From contig NC_065876.1 of NCBI RefSeq assembly GCF_933775445.1, positions 26,412,001-26,476,000 of the forward strand: a DNA stretch of 64,000 nt. Direction: 5' to 3'. How positions within the stretch are numbered: position 1 is the stretch's first letter; the number at the start of each line of letters is the position of its first letter. Positions 1-11,288 of the stretch are shown one piece after another. The notes beneath the pieces were generated by a model. That model did not search any database and had not been told where the DNA came from. It saw nothing but the letters and a program-made list of their open reading frames with translations. The position numbers and the translations under genes were made by a program. This stretch comes from Argentina anserina (Eukaryota; Streptophyta; Magnoliopsida; Rosales; Rosaceae).

Positions 1-130
1 CAATATGAAATACCTGGGTCTGAATCTCTTCGATGTGAAGCTTGGCAGCTTCTTCCCTTTGGATTCAAATTTCATCTACATGAGACTCATCTGAGCTTGG
101 CGAATCGTCCATGGCTTCGTCCTCACTCAT
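1..130 (-). CDS. Possible 5' end of a gene running off the left edge
   Basis: On the minus strand a pyrimidine-rich tract ending in TTTCAG lies directly before an ATG (first base at 130). The ATG opens an acidic stretch, MSEDEAMDDSPSSDESHVDE, that stops after 21 codons (TGA at about 65). The following bases, in another frame, look coding (KFESKGKKLPSFTSKRF). The GC-rich DNA at 150-420, on the minus strand upstream, would suit a 5' UTR and UTR intron. What I see is a plausible acceptor plus start; that it is a gene is inference. A frameshift, an unrecognised short intron, or no gene at all are alternatives. Product unknown. Confidence 0.25.
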
Positions 131-1089
131 AACTGAAATCAAAGGCGAGAACCCAAACAAAACCCAACCCAATGCGAGCGGACTGGGCAGCCAAGAGTTT
201 GGAATCGGATTCACCTACTCAATGATTATTGGCCGAGAGTTTGGAATCAGACTGGGTGGTGCCGGACTGCCGGTGCTTACTAGTGAACACCGCGGACGCC
301 GCAGTGCCGGTGCATACTGGGCGGCGGAGAGCTAAGAGACTCGGCGGAGAGTTGCTCAATTGGATTTGGGTTTTGGAACGAAGAGACAAAATAGTTACTC
401 AGCAGTTGTGACTAGGGTTATGTTCTCCCTTAATGGCTGAATTATATAAGATCTAACTGCCAGTATATTAATAACTTAAAATCCAACGGTTTGTATGTAT
501 TTGAGATTCTAGAACCGAAATGAACCGAACTATATACAAATGGTTCGGTTCCTTTCATCAGTTTTTTTGTATGGAACTGAACCAAACTGCTCTTAAATGG
601 TTTGGTTCCAACGAATCTTTCAGAAATCGAAACTGATTAACAATCTTATTTTTTCAACTTCATTTCATCCATCAAAATAATCGTGTATGTCCAAAATAAG
701 TACTTAGTGTTAATCTACTAGAATTATATATACAACACAAACATTCGTTAAGCTTCTTCGCTTTCTCACTACGCCAACGTTCTTCCTCTCCATCTTTTCT
801 AACAATAACGTGGAACCTTTGAAACATTTTTAATATTCTATCGGGCTTGGTTCAACTCCAGTCCTCTTAATTTGAAAAGTTAAATGAATGAGGACGAGCA
901 TAGATAGCCACATATAAATAAATAAAATCAGCGAAGGAGTAATCAAATCATCCTCATCTTTCTATCATTTCCAAATACCAAAGCTACTTATCAATGGAGA
1001 AAGATAAAAATAATTAGTCGTACGACACTAATATAGTAGGACCTTAAACTCAGAAATCAACATTTTCATATTATGCAGATATATCCTCA
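131..1089. other. Intergenic, no gene seen
   Basis: About 950 bases with no convincing coding frame. Bases 131-420 are GC-richer and may be the 5' UTR or promoter of the possible minus-strand gene at the left edge. From about 500 to 630 there are several copies of a GGTTCGGTT / AACCGAAC-like motif, typical of old repeat remnants. The rest is AT-rich spacer. Confidence 0.5.
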
Positions 1090-1105
1090 TATTATGTAAT
1101 ATCCC

Positions 1106-1681
1106 TAGGGGTGGGCACGGGACGGGATGGGACGGGACGGAGCTCATCCCACGTCCCGTCCTACTCTTTTGAATCGGGACGGGATCGGGACGGGACGAAG
1201 GTTTTTAAGAATGCATCCCACTCGGGATTAATCCCGGTTGGGACGGGACGGGATCGGGACGGGACGGGACAAATCCCACCTTCCTATGAAATTAAATAAA
1301 AACTTATTTTTTTATTTTTTTCATAACAAAATAACATTTAATAATGAAATTTTAACAAAAAAAATACATATTATGTTCAAAATATTATAATTTACCATTA
1401 TTATTTGAGTTGATATAATTTTAGAGTTATTAAGAACATAAATTAGTTTTATTTAGATATAAATATATAAGAATTTTTAAGTTTTTATTAAAGGTGGGAC
1501 GGGACGGGACGAAGCGGGATAGAAATTATTCGTCCCACGTCCCATCCCACTATTATGAAGTGGGACGGGATCGGGACGGGACGAACATTTTTAGACCTCC
1601 GTCCCGTCCCGTCCCGTCCCTATGAATTTCGGGACGGGATCGGGACGGGATCGGGATTTCCGTTTTTTATGCCCACCCCTA
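1106..1681. mobile_element. hAT-like non-autonomous element inside the Cassandra 5' LTR
   Basis: 576 bp flanked by a perfect 8-bp duplication AATATCCC (1098-1105 and 1682-1689). The terminal inverted repeats are TAGGGGTGGGCA and TGCCCACCCCTA. Eight-base duplications and TAGGG-type ends are characteristic of the hAT superfamily. Subterminal regions are packed with GGGACGGGA / GGGATCGGGAC motifs in both orientations (1115-1270 and 1496-1660), around an AT-rich core. There is no transposase frame, so it must be mobilised in trans. Degenerate relatives lie at 11573-12353 and 14294-15070. Confidence 0.9.
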
Positions 1682-1784
1682 AATATCCCACATCGACCAA
1701 CAGAGAGGGTGTGATGTGCCTTATATGTACATGTCCACCTCCATATAACACGAGGCCTTTTGGGGGCTTAATGACTTCGGAGGG

Positions 1785-1866
1785 GATTGGAACTTCGAAG
1801 TTAAGCTTGCTCGGGCTAGAGCAATCCCATGATGGATGACCAACTGGGAAGTTGTTCGTGAGCTCC
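1785..1866 (+). other. 5S-rRNA-like segment in the Cassandra 5' LTR
   Basis: Contains AACTTCGAAGTTAAGC followed by a GCTCGGGC-type box A and, at about 1831-1852, GATGGATGACC-AACTGGGAAGT, matching the internal A-box and C-box regions of plant 5S rRNA. It is not a 5S gene: the 5' third of 5S is missing and several conserved bases differ. In Cassandra this segment is thought to come from a captured 5S sequence and could recruit TFIIIA / Pol III. Confidence 0.85.
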
Positions 1867-2119
1867 CAGAAACAAAACTATGAGGGCTATGCCCAAAGCG
1901 GACAATATCGTATTACGGCGGAGCCGGTCCTGGGATGTGACAATTTGGTCTCAGAGCCACTCTGCCGTGTGGTGCGAGTGTGCCGGTCCGGACGTCGGAC
2001 TCCCAAGCGGGGTGGATTGTAATGTCCCACATCGACCAACGGAGAGGGGTGATGTGCCTTATATGTACATGCTCACCTCCATCTAACACGATACCTTTTG
2101 GGGGTTTAATGACTTCAGA

Positions 2120-2200
2120 TGAGATTAGAACTCCGAAGTTAAGCTTGCTCAGGGCTAGACAAATTACAGGATGAGTGACCCACTTGGAAGTTGCTCGTGA
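2120..2200 (+). other. 5S-rRNA-like segment in the Cassandra 3' LTR
   Basis: Second copy of the 5S-like region, closer to the 5S consensus at GAACTCCGAAGTTAAGC than the 5' LTR copy. It is followed by GGATGAGTGACC and CTTGGAAGTTGC. Differences between the two LTR copies show the insertion is not very recent. Confidence 0.85.
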
Positions 2201-2286
2201 GCTCCTAGAAACAAAACTGTGAGGACTATGCCTAAAGCGGACAATATCGTGTTTCGGCGGAGCCGGTCCCGGGATGTGACATATTA

Positions 2287-3333
2287 TACATATCAGCTCT
2301 ACGTGAAGTTATGTAGATATATCATACTTTTATTATGTTCAGTACATGGAGAATTTCAGTTCACGTACCTCCTCATAGACGTACTTGGCCATTGGAACTG
2401 AACCCGTTGTATGCACTAACGTTAGCTTGTCATGATTCAACTTGTTCTAGTCACTCATCTACTATACACATTATAACATTAGAATGAATTTCCATCATGC
2501 ATTGTAACCATATAATATGACTGAAGAACAATATTACGAATTTTAAAATTACTACAACAAAAAATCAGATTTCAAGAAATCCTTAATATAACCTGTCAGG
2601 TTGGCTTAAGCCAGTCATCAACCATCAATGTCCAGATATGAGGCGGAACGTACGAGGGGTTGTTAGCATATATAGCTGCAACAATCTTGTGTATGTCAAA
2701 CACACTATTCTAAATTACACTCATCTAGTGTTTGTAGTTATTTTCTATATAAGCTTCGAACACACATTTTACTTCTCCTTCCGTGCATTTGAATTTGAAA
2801 TTCATATTCTTGAACAACTTAAACAACTTATCCAAATAGTGCTGGAATATTTTTTTGAAAGTTATATAAGGCCCTGTCAACTCTGACCTGAACAGGGGCC
2901 AAATACTTCTTGCAACATCGGTAGATATGATCATTGGCAAGAATAAACATAAATCAATTACGTATGAGAGTAAAGACTAAATCACAACGGTAATATCATA
3001 CACAACAAACACTAGTATTGTTTGAGTGTATTCAGTCTCGTAGTTATGCAACGTTAAAAACGTAACATGCACAATTGAATTAGTTGTACCTCTTTCGAAA
3101 AGAATGAGTACTACATTTGAAAAGAAAATTTAACACCTCTAAAAGTGGGAAATAAAACTTCATAGATTTTACAAACTAGAATGTATTTCAATTCTCACTC
3201 TTATTCTCACTCATATTGAATAAATGGAGGAAATAAAAAAAACAATCACAGCTCACAATACTCGAGCAAAATAATTTGAATAACATGCATTTTAAGGAGA
3301 ACGGAAACGACCGTAGAGTAGGAGGTTTTGCCA
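2287..3333. other. Intergenic between Cassandra and the proline-rich gene
   Basis: AT-rich sequence with no coding frame I can support. The part nearest 3333 is the 3' flank of the minus-strand proline-rich gene. Confidence 0.5.
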
Positions 3334-5196
3334 TCATTGATCACGGTTGGAAGTGGATCGCTCATTGTCTTTGTTGCCACTCGTGCGACTACGACGAGCA
3401 GACTCACGTTTATTGCGACGACGAGAATCTTTGTCTGAACCATTTGATTTATCATCATCTTCTTCTGAATTTGTGGCAGACGCACTTTGTTCACCATTAC
3501 GATCAGGATCCAGATTTGTTTTAGGTTCTTGTTTTTCAGTGCGACCATTAGAACCTCGTCGCTGGCGACGAGAACTTTTATCTGAATCCTTAGATTTATC
3601 TGATCCGTCATCATCATTAGATTCCGAAGATATTTCCTCAATGGAGTCTCTTTTTCCTTGTGCTCTTGTACGACGACGGGTTTCACGTTTACGGCGACTA
3701 GGATTTTTATTTGGATCATCGTCTTTTCCTTCGTCAACACCACTTCCAGAAGGTTTGGCTTTAAGGTTTGGATTATGATCATCGATGTTGATAGCAACAC
3801 TCTGGTTAGTAGCAGCGATGCTCTGAAATGCATGAACTTCTCCTTGCTCCTCTGGATGAGAAACACCTTGATCTCCGTATGCCGCTCTTGACTTTTTCTT
3901 CTTCTTCTTCTTGTGCAAGCAAAAGAGACCAACTGCAAGGAACGCAAGAAAGAACAATCCACCAAGCGAGACAAAAGTGGCAATATAAACATGGCGATTG
4001 CTATTAGATGATGAATTTTGAGATTCTGGATTTTGAGGTGATGGGACAATTGAATCGGGTGAGGGTGAAGGTGGTGGTGTGTATGATGGGGGTTGTATAG
4101 GTGGTGATAGTGACGGGGCTGGAACCGGAACCGGAACCGGAGGAGGTGGATGACTAGGTGGTAATGGTGGCAGCACCGGAGATGGTGGACTTGATGGAGG
4201 TGGCACTAAAGGTGGCGGATGCGACGGTGGTAATGGTGAAGGTGGTTGAATTAATGGTGGCTGAACTGGAGGTGGTTGATGTGATGGTGGCGGAGATAAA
4301 GGTGGTGGACTTAATGGTGACTGAACTGGGGGTGGTGAAAGTGATGGTGGCGGAGATGAAGGTGGTGGGTGTGAAGGAGGCACTATAGTAGGTGGTAAAG
4401 GTGATGGTGAAGGTGGTGGATGTAATGGTGGTGATATTGAAGGTGGTGGATGAGATGGTGGAGGTGATGGAGGTGTCATAGGTGGTGGTGACGATGGTGG
4501 CACCGCAGGTGACGGTTGTGAAGGTGACGGAGGTGGATGTTTATGGTGTGGGTGTGAATGTGGCGGTAGTGTAGGTGGTGGTGGTGGTGGTGGTGGTGGC
4601 AGCGGTGGTGGTGGTGAAGAAGGGGGTGATAGTAATTTGTGGGGCGGATGTTTATGGGGTGGATGTGAAGGTGGCGGTAATGTAGGAGGTGGAGGAGGTG
4701 GTGGTGGTAGTTTGTGGGGCGGGTGTTGATGGGGTGGATGTGATGGTGGTGCTGGTTCGTGGGGTGGATGTTGATGGGGTGGATATGATGGTGGCGGTGG
4801 ATACTTACGTGATGGATATTTGGGCGGCATTATTGGTGGTGGAGATGATGGAACTGAAAGTTGTGGGGGAGAATAGTAAGAGGGAGGTGGTGGTGGTGAT
4901 GGAGGCGGTGGTGAAGGTTGTGATGGGGAGTAGTAATAAGATGACGGCGGTGGTGGTGATGGTGGGGGCACTTGTGGGGGCGGCAGAGGTGGTGATATAG
5001 TTGGAGTAGTTTCATTACATGGTGGTGATGGTACGGATGGCGGGGGTGGAGGTGGTGGGAGTGTTGTAGTATTTTCGTTACTTAGAGGTGGAGGTGGAGG
5101 TGGTGATGAGTAGTAAGTATACATGGAAGGTGGGGGCGGTGGTGGAGGCAGTGGCAGGGAAGGTGGTGGTGGAGAATAGTACGGATAACTAGCCAT
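3334..5196 (-). CDS. Proline-rich single-pass membrane protein, TED7-like
   Basis: Intronless 620-residue protein, read from ATG at 5196 to TGA at 3334-3336. Residues 1 to about 400 are an extensin-like proline-rich domain with many SPPPP / PPPPP runs, starting [12 protein letters not shown], and a HPPHK / HPPHQ repeat block near residues 135-225. A single hydrophobic segment at about 404-427 ([19 protein letters not shown]) is followed by a poly-lysine stop-transfer run. The tail to residue 620 is highly charged, rich in K/R/D/E/S. There is no cleavable signal peptide and no kinase domain, which argues against PERK kinases. The layout resembles TED6/TED7 proteins, which bind secondary-wall cellulose synthase during xylem vessel formation, but the charged tail is much longer than usual there. 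Product class is family-level inference. Confidence 0.8.
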   Translation of the reverse strand: MASYPYYSPPPPSLPLPPPPPPPSMYTYYSSPPPPPPLSNENTTTLPPPPPPPSVPSPPCNETTPTISPPLPPPQVPPPSPPPPSSYYYSPSQPSPPPPSPPPPPSYYSPPQLSVPSSPPPIMPPKYPSRKYPPPPSYPPHQHPPHEPAPPSHPPHQHPPHKLPPPPPPPPTLPPPSHPPHKHPPHKLLSPPSSPPPPLPPPPPPPPPTLPPHSHPHHKHPPPSPSQPSPAVPPSSPPPMTPPSPPPSHPPPSISPPLHPPPSPSPLPPTIVPPSHPPPSSPPPSLSPPPVQSPLSPPPLSPPPSHQPPPVQPPLIQPPSPLPPSHPPPLVPPPSSPPSPVLPPLPPSHPPPPVPVPVPAPSLSPPIQPPSYTPPPSPSPDSIVPSPQNPESQNSSSNSNRHVYIATFVSLGGLFFLAFLAVGLFCLHKKKKKKKSRAAYGDQGVSHPEEQGEVHAFQSIAATNQSVAINIDDHNPNLKAKPSGSGVDEGKDDDPNKNPSRRKRETRRRTRAQGKRDSIEEISSESNDDDGSDKSKDSDKSSRRQRRGSNGRTEKQEPKTNLDPDRNGEQSASATNSEEDDDKSNGSDKDSRRRNKRESARRSRTSGNKDNERSTSNRDQ

Positions 5197-5270
5197 TGTA
5201 CTAGTTGGATCGAATACTAACGCTTGAAACTATTATCAGTATTGTGAGATGATCTGCTTGTGCCGGGTTC

Positions 5271-5278
5271 TATTTAAA
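5271..5278 (-). promoter_or_regulatory. TATA-like box of the proline-rich gene
   Basis: TTTAAATA on the minus strand, about 75 bases upstream of the ATG at 5196, a suitable distance for a short 5' UTR. This is a motif match only. Confidence 0.4.
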
Positions 5279-6760
5279 GTTTTACACTAAGTACACTTTT
5301 TTTTCCCTAATAGAAACTCTCATCAAAGTCTTTGCATTATATAATGACTTTGAAAGTATGACCTGAATGAATGCCTCGACTAGGGACCATGCAAGTTTAG
5401 AATAACAATTTTATGCTGTTGAACGATGAAATCAATTATCTTGCAATTGTGCTCATTTAAGGTTTTTACAGAAAAAACATTTAGGTAGATGACTTCAAAA
5501 TAAAGGAACAAATCCAAAATAAACGACAACTAGTTGCCTCCAGCCTCCAGGAAAGAAAATTAGTAAGCAACAAACAGGACACGTACAACTGCATGCTAGT
5601 TTAATTATTAAACATCATGCAATGGCTAATTAACATTTAGATGACTGATGGGTCGGAAAGGTAGTACTGCGGTGACAATTAGCAACGACTTGGAAATTAA
5701 CTTAACAATTAGCAAATAATTATATACTAGCCTTTATATTTGGATCTACACGTCCAAAAACTCTCAATTACTTCTCCACTCCCCCACAATTTTCTAAGTG
5801 GTTTTGCATTCAGTTTGTATCTAAATTACAATAATATCTTTTATACATTATGCTCAATTTTATGAAAGTTAATAAATTATGAACTTTTTTAGTAGTTTAA
5901 AAATTTAACCGTTAAAATTTCTTTCTTACTTTATTAATAGAAGATATAACTAGTGCTAAGTGAAAAAAAGGTTTATAGGCGTCTATAATTTCTTCGATTC
6001 CCACCTATATTATGCAAATTGTTAAATAGGCCTCAATATATAATTAGGAAATGTGGTGGGTGAGCCTAATATTGTGTTTAGACGACCTTCAGCATTTACT
6101 TTGATAGTAAAAACCATCTAGAAGAATGGCGTCCGATCGAACTTAATTTGCATAAGATATTCGTATTCCACTGGAAAATGGCACGATGCAGACTTGCATG
6201 CATGACTTATCCATTGTTTACGCAGGAGCTAGGGTTTATACCATGATTTCCTTTTTCTTTTTCTTTTTTTTCCAGTATCCCATAAATCGTTGAGTAATCA
6301 GCATCGAAATTGTTGACCGAATAAAAGGTGATAATCTACGTACATTACGTACAGTAGACTCTCCAACTTCCATCCTCAACGTTAATTTTGAATTATAAAC
6401 CCTAGACTTGCAGCTCAGAGGAAGCATGCATGCGTATATATAGCAAAGATTAAGAAAACAAATTACAGACGATAATTAGACACTAGAAAGAAATAACTTG
6501 CTATTCTGGCTAGTATTTATCCTGAAATATCACCCAAGAGGAATAATTAAACATGCATGGCTAGAAATTTGACTTGAAACACACGAAATTAATGCTCTGA
6601 TTTTTTCAGTAATCTATCAAATTAACTTTATGAATTATGATCGATGCTCATGAAGGAGGTACTTCGAATATACATATCTCCTCTAATTAAGAATGTTAAG
6701 AGTGTTCCTTAATTTAGTATATTTCCAGCATTATATTCAATAAATATCAATTTGGTGCTA
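5279..6760. other. Intergenic, no gene seen
   Basis: About 1.5 kb of AT-rich sequence upstream of the proline-rich gene. I found no coding frame longer than chance and no terminal repeat. Confidence 0.5.
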
Positions 6761-6769
6761 GCTATCGTC

Positions 6770-7871
6770 AGGCCGTCCTAAGACCAAGTGAGGCCAAGGC
6801 AAAAACTAAGAGAGACCTTATAGTAAAAAAATAATATTATATTTTATATTTCTTTCGTAATAAACTGTATTACATGTTACATAGAGAATAAATAAATTAG
6901 AATGCGTAATAGCATTTAACAACATACAAGAAGCTTATCGTCAAGCCAATGATGTGGCTCATATTTTAGCTAGTTATGCATGTTCTTCTTCTAGTTCTTT
7001 AAATTGGGGCTCGGAGCCTCCAACATGTATTATTGATGTACTTTCTAAGGAGTATATCTCCTAATTTTATATAAGTTGACATTTTTTCTAAAAAAAAAAA
7101 TATAAGAAACTTGTTACAAAAGACATGCTAAAACAACTCTATCTTCTTCTACACAAACTAGTTCTGTATTTTCATTTGCATTTACAACTACATTTTCTCC
7201 ACATTTGGAATTAAACTCTCTACTAAACTTGCTACCCTATCTTCTACTGATCCCGAACCTTTTTTTTTTCATAATAACAAATGGTTATGTTAATCCTTTA
7301 TGAGATTCAGTAAGCTTTTCTAACCGCTTCATTTCCATAAACTTATTATATCCACATTCATGCTTCCTAGTAGACGTATTGATACACAGACAACACAGTC
7401 ATATATATATAGAAATAAAACGAACAAAATTTTAACAACAAATAAAGTGAAACAAATTTCAGAATTGAGAATTGACAGAGAACAATCGAATCTGATTATA
7501 TTGATCACAAAATTTAGAACTCGAGGCCTCGATAGGTTGCACGAATCAAAGATAAGAACCTAATTTAGAATCAATGATGAGAACTAAATTGAATTACAAC
7601 ATAGAGAGAGAGAGAGAGAGAGATTGCTTTTGATTTCATCCTATAAGATTGAAAGTTTAAATAGAAGAGGATTGGAAGAGATTATATATATTATCATTTG
7701 GATTGATCGCTCATCCCAAATTGAGAATATGATACTTACAAGTTACACCCATTCGCTTACTTCTAAAAGAAATCTAATTTTTTTAATAAGTATATATATG
7801 CAAAGATGAGGCTTTCCAATTTATGGGGCCTAAGTCTTAGGTCTTGCCTGCCTTGGTCTCAGGCCGGCCTT
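6770..7871. mobile_element. TIR element with captured LINE fragment
   Basis: The ends are inverted repeats: AGGCCGTCCTAAGACCAAG at the left matches, in reverse, the CTTGGTCTCAGGCCGGCCT at the right. The 9-bp sequence GCTATCGTC occurs directly at both edges (6761-6769 and 7872-7880), as expected for a Mutator-like insertion; the exact end base is uncertain by one position. There is no transposase. The interior holds the tail of a LINE-type RNase H domain (6933-7064) and a GA microsatellite near 7603-7622. Confidence 0.7.
6933..7064 (+). pseudogene. LINE-type RNase H (RVT_3-like) C-terminal fragment
   Basis: An open stretch of 43 residues plus stop reads AYRQANDVAHILASYA, then NWGSEPPTCIIDVLSKE. 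It matches the end of the RNase-H-like domain found at the C terminus of plant non-LTR retrotransposons, where the pattern is R-x-AN-x-x-AH-x-LA, then W, PP, I-x-D-x-L. The catalytic front of the domain is missing. It sits inside the TIR element 6770-7871, followed by an A-rich run near 7090 that could be an old LINE tail. Confidence 0.6.
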
Positions 7872-7880
7872 GCTATCGTC

Positions 7881-8299
7881 AGAGCTTCACCTTGTGATTT
7901 AAAATTTCTTCTCTCTAACATAACAAAGAATAATCACAAGGTCATTTGAACAGATGTAAATATATAAATACGAGTATGTGCGTGTGTGACAGTACTGTGA
8001 TATAGTAATCGATCTCAACTCGAGAAAGCAATGCATCTAAACATGCAACAACTGAACCCAGCAACTTGACTATGATAAGCTCTCTGATTAAAAAGCGTTG
8101 TGTATAGACTCATCCGAGTCATTTCATATAGGGTCACTGGTATTTGAACTGTTCCACGGATTAATTTACATAAATTCGATCACGTTCTTCGTAATATTGG
8201 TCAGAACTAATTTTCTTAATTTGTTTTGTAATTGCATCACTCTCAGACGAGTTAATTGGTAGTACACATTGTTTCAATTTGCCCAAAAACAATTAGTCA
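7881..8299. other. Intergenic spacer
   Basis: About 420 bases of AT-rich sequence between two TIR elements. No gene or repeat structure seen. Confidence 0.5.
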
Positions 8300-8307
8300 A
8301 TTTTAAT

Positions 8308-8730
8308 CATTGTTCTAAAAACCGGCTGTCTAGACAGCGCCTAGGAGCTAGGAGGTTAGTCACCACGGCGATTTTTGTCTCGGCAGCCATCCTCAACATT
8401 TTGCGAATTAGGCAGTGCTAGGCGGTCAAAAATCAGTTGACAAAACAAACCTAAAAGAACTTGAGATTTAGTATTGTATTTGTTTTATAATTTATTTTTT
8501 GCTCTAATATTTTTGTATGGACTTTGCATTTAAATTATTGTGAATTTAGACTATTTTTAAAATTAATATTGAACATCATTATATATTTTAAATCATAAAA
8601 ATAATTTAAATACATGTATAAAAATTATAAATATTTAATAATTTAAAAATGCCTAGGAGACCGCCTAGCCGTTTAGGAGATAAAAGGTGGTTGTCCGTCT
8701 GCACACCGTCTATTGTTTTTTCAAACTTTG
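8308..8730. mobile_element. hAT-like MITE (423 bp)
   Basis: Perfect 8-bp duplication ATTTTAAT at 8300-8307 and 8731-8738. The ends are CATTGTTCTAAAAACC and TTTTTTCAAACTTTG, an imperfect inverted pair. Subterminal regions hold CGCCTAGG / CCGCCTAG clusters. Length and ends match the element at 59317-59743 (427 bp), so the two probably belong to one family. No coding capacity. Confidence 0.8.
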
Positions 8731-8738
8731 ATTTTAAT

Positions 8739-9948
8739 TAAGCCCAAGTAATTGGTAGAGTTGTTAAGTATGTATATTATATATATACACACGTACAAGT
8801 CTTTTTCGAACCTTGCATTCAATTCTAATTTTTTTTTTTGCAACTTGCATTCTAAATTTTCTTTGCTGGTTAGCTAGTCATCTAATTATTTATTGAGTCA
8901 TATTATATAGTAAATTCCTTGTTGAGAAATTTCTTAATAAGTCAGTTCTTATTTTAAAGCTTTCCCTTGTATCTTTTAAGCGTTTAAGAAGACATCCTAA
9001 GTGAAAGACGAATGCACTTTTGTCTTGCATATTTAAATTAATAAAACTTATTTTCACACGGTACCATGCATGTCCTAATTCTTCATTATAACAAGTCCTC
9101 GGCTTAAAACAAAGACTTGTATTAATCTTAGCATATCAAATGTATTAACTCAGTTAGTCATTTCACATTCAAGCCCTCACCCAAATGATCCTTTCACAAT
9201 CAAGTGATTCTATTCGCATTTCCAATGTTTGCGTTCCAGGCACACATTTATAAGATTTCTACTTAGATCAAATAACAAAGTCCAAATATCCTATTGATCT
9301 ATAATTTTCTAAAAAATATATATCCTCATCTCTTCTAAACGTAAACCTTAAATTAGGTAAAGAAAATCAACTGAGCAGCCACTAATCCACTATGTTCTGC
9401 GTCTATTAATCCCTCAACCACCAGTGACCATGCATCTGGTTGAGGTATTGCGGCATCTTACTCGAGTACTAGCCATCGAAACTGCATCGCACATCAGAGC
9501 TTCCTGTGAGAGAAAGTCCGTTAACGCATGGAAAATACCATAGAAGAACATTTATCATTACTCTCTTCCATTCAAGGACACCCTAATTTTTTACTCAAAT
9601 AAAGTCAATTTCACATCAACATAATTTATGTTATACCGAAAATTACCCTTCTACCTGCACCAAAAACTCTCATTCTCTCTTTGGCCTCTTTGACTAAACT
9701 GATTTGCTCTCTTTCTCTTTGAATCACACCCCCTCCAAGCCCTGCAACAATCGCCGCCAGCTACGACACCTCTGCGTAAGGCAACTTTGGCATCATTTTC
9801 GCCGAACTCAGCCTCCTGACCTCCATTTCCATAACGTAAGTTTCCGATTCAACTGTTATATTTTGAATGAGCTTGTTGCTATTTTGTCTCTTTTAAAAAA
9901 AAAAATTATGGCTGTTGTTTGTGAATTTGTGATTTGATTTGGTTGATG
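8739..9948. other. Intergenic spacer, possible leader exon near 9660-9835
   Basis: Mostly AT-rich. Around 9660-9835 the sequence becomes C/T-rich and GC-richer and ends at AAC|GTAAGT, a good 5' splice consensus, which resembles a plant 5' UTR exon. I found no coding exon downstream, so it may be a gene remnant. Confidence 0.35.
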
Positions 9949-9956
9949 ATAATGAC

Positions 9957-10858
9957 CAGTGGCGGATCCAAGATTAAAATGTTACATGAGCTAATTTTAA
10001 GGGTAAACATATGATTTTATGGGGTGAACTACAACTTTGGTCGAAAGCCAAATTTTTTTTTTCAGGTTTACAACATAGAGTGTATGAAGTTCATATAATT
10101 AAAGGTCAATTAAACATAAATATTCATACCATTCCCTAATTCCCTATAATCTTAATTTCTTGACTAATAGACAAATCCAAATAGGCAGATACTCAATCTC
10201 TCATTCGACCATTCTCTAACATACCACTAAATTTCCAATAATTCTAAATCGATAGTTTAACTAACACACTCATATACCAACACTAATTCCCTACAATCTT
10301 AACAAACCCAAATAAGCAAATAAAATACTCAATCTCTTATCATAATCTAATTCAGCCATTCAGTAAGATAGTAACAAGACTAATATACTAACACCCAATT
10401 TCATATAATCATATTCCAAATTTCAATAAGATCTGTTTAACCAACAAAGTGAAAAAAAAACTCATATACTCACTAAATTTCAGTATCTAATCATTCAATA
10501 ATCAATATTTAATTATTTTAATCAGTATCTGATTCAATTTTAAAAGAACTTAGAGGAGAATTGGAGAATAGCTAAACATGTCGTTCTACAATAGAACGGT
10601 AGATGTGTAGATGAGAGCAGAGAGAACTTCGGGCGGTCAGGCCTTCGGCAGCGAGGCGGTCAGGCCTTCGGCAGCAAGGCGGTAGGGAGTGGTGGTGACG
10701 GGCTTGAATAATTTAAAAGAAAAGTAGTCGAGTAAAGGGAAGAGCTGAAGAACAAAAGAAAGACGTCTGAGAGAGTGAGAGAAACCTCGTACAATCGATT
10801 AGTTTAATTTTTTTTAATAGAGGGTTGAATTTTTTTTTCTGGGCTGGATCCGCCCCTG
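9957..10858. mobile_element. hAT-like non-autonomous element (902 bp)
   Basis: The ends CAGTGGCGGATCCA and TGGATCCGCCCCTG form inverted repeats. Flanks ATAATGAC (9949-9956) and ATGATGAC (10859-10866) are an 8-bp target duplication with one mismatch. CAGTGGCGGA ends are also found at 39614-40116, so this is a second hAT end-type in the window. The interior is AT-rich with no transposase; a short duplicated GCGGTCAGGCCTTCGGCAGC motif lies at about 10634-10677. Confidence 0.8.
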
Positions 10859-11288
10859 ATGATGACGAATATGACTATGAAATTTCAGAAAGAATTTGAA
10901 CTCTTAACATTACGGAAACGAATTATGAATGAATTCAAAATCTTTTGGGATTAGTTTTGGAATTTTGAATATATGGTGTGATATTTGGGATGCTTCCTGT
11001 GTAATTATGAAGGAAACTCATTGTATGAGTTTTTCTAAGGGACTAAAAAACGTTTGGTTCAGTTTTGAATCATTGGTATGATAGATTTGTGAACATTGGC
11101 TTTCTATAATCATTGCAGTATCTTTTTGCTCCTATGATAGGGTATCTTTATGTGCTCGGGGGTAGTATTTATGCGTATGGTTGTCGGTAGTATTTAGGAC
11201 TCTGTTAGTATCTTTCTAAATCATTAGTAGTATCTATCAGTGTTGTGAAAAAATATTTAACACGTTGCTGGTGATGGTAGTTGTTTTT

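Larger units (their letters stand above)
1095..2281 (+). mobile_element. Cassandra-type TRIM retrotransposon, complete, with nested hAT insertion
   Basis: Two LTRs begin TGTAAT and end GATGTGACA, with a 5-bp target duplication TATTA at 1090-1094 and 2282-2286. The 3' LTR is 2018-2281 (264 bp). The 5' LTR is 1095-1105 plus 1690-1942, also 264 bp once the nested element (1106-1681) and its 8-bp duplication (1682-1689) are removed. The 75-bp internal part (1943-2017) starts with a primer-binding-like stretch TTTGGTCTCAGAGCCA, resembling an initiator-Met tRNA PBS. Both LTRs contain a 5S-rRNA-like segment, the hallmark of Cassandra. No protein is encoded, as expected for this non-autonomous family, which depends on enzymes made by other elements. 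Confidence 0.93.

Noticed and set aside
1111..1839. Short plus-strand frames rich in GTGRDRDGT
   Set aside because: Translation of the GGGACGGG motif arrays of a hAT-like element, not protein genes.
1785..2200. 5S rRNA genes
   Set aside because: The 5S similarity is partial and lies in both LTRs of a Cassandra element; the 5' third of 5S is absent.
3246..4049. 267-residue and other open frames overlapping the proline-rich gene on both strands
   Set aside because: They are shadows of the GGT/CCA repeat and the charged-tail codons; only the 620-residue frame has a coherent proline-rich, membrane and tail layout.
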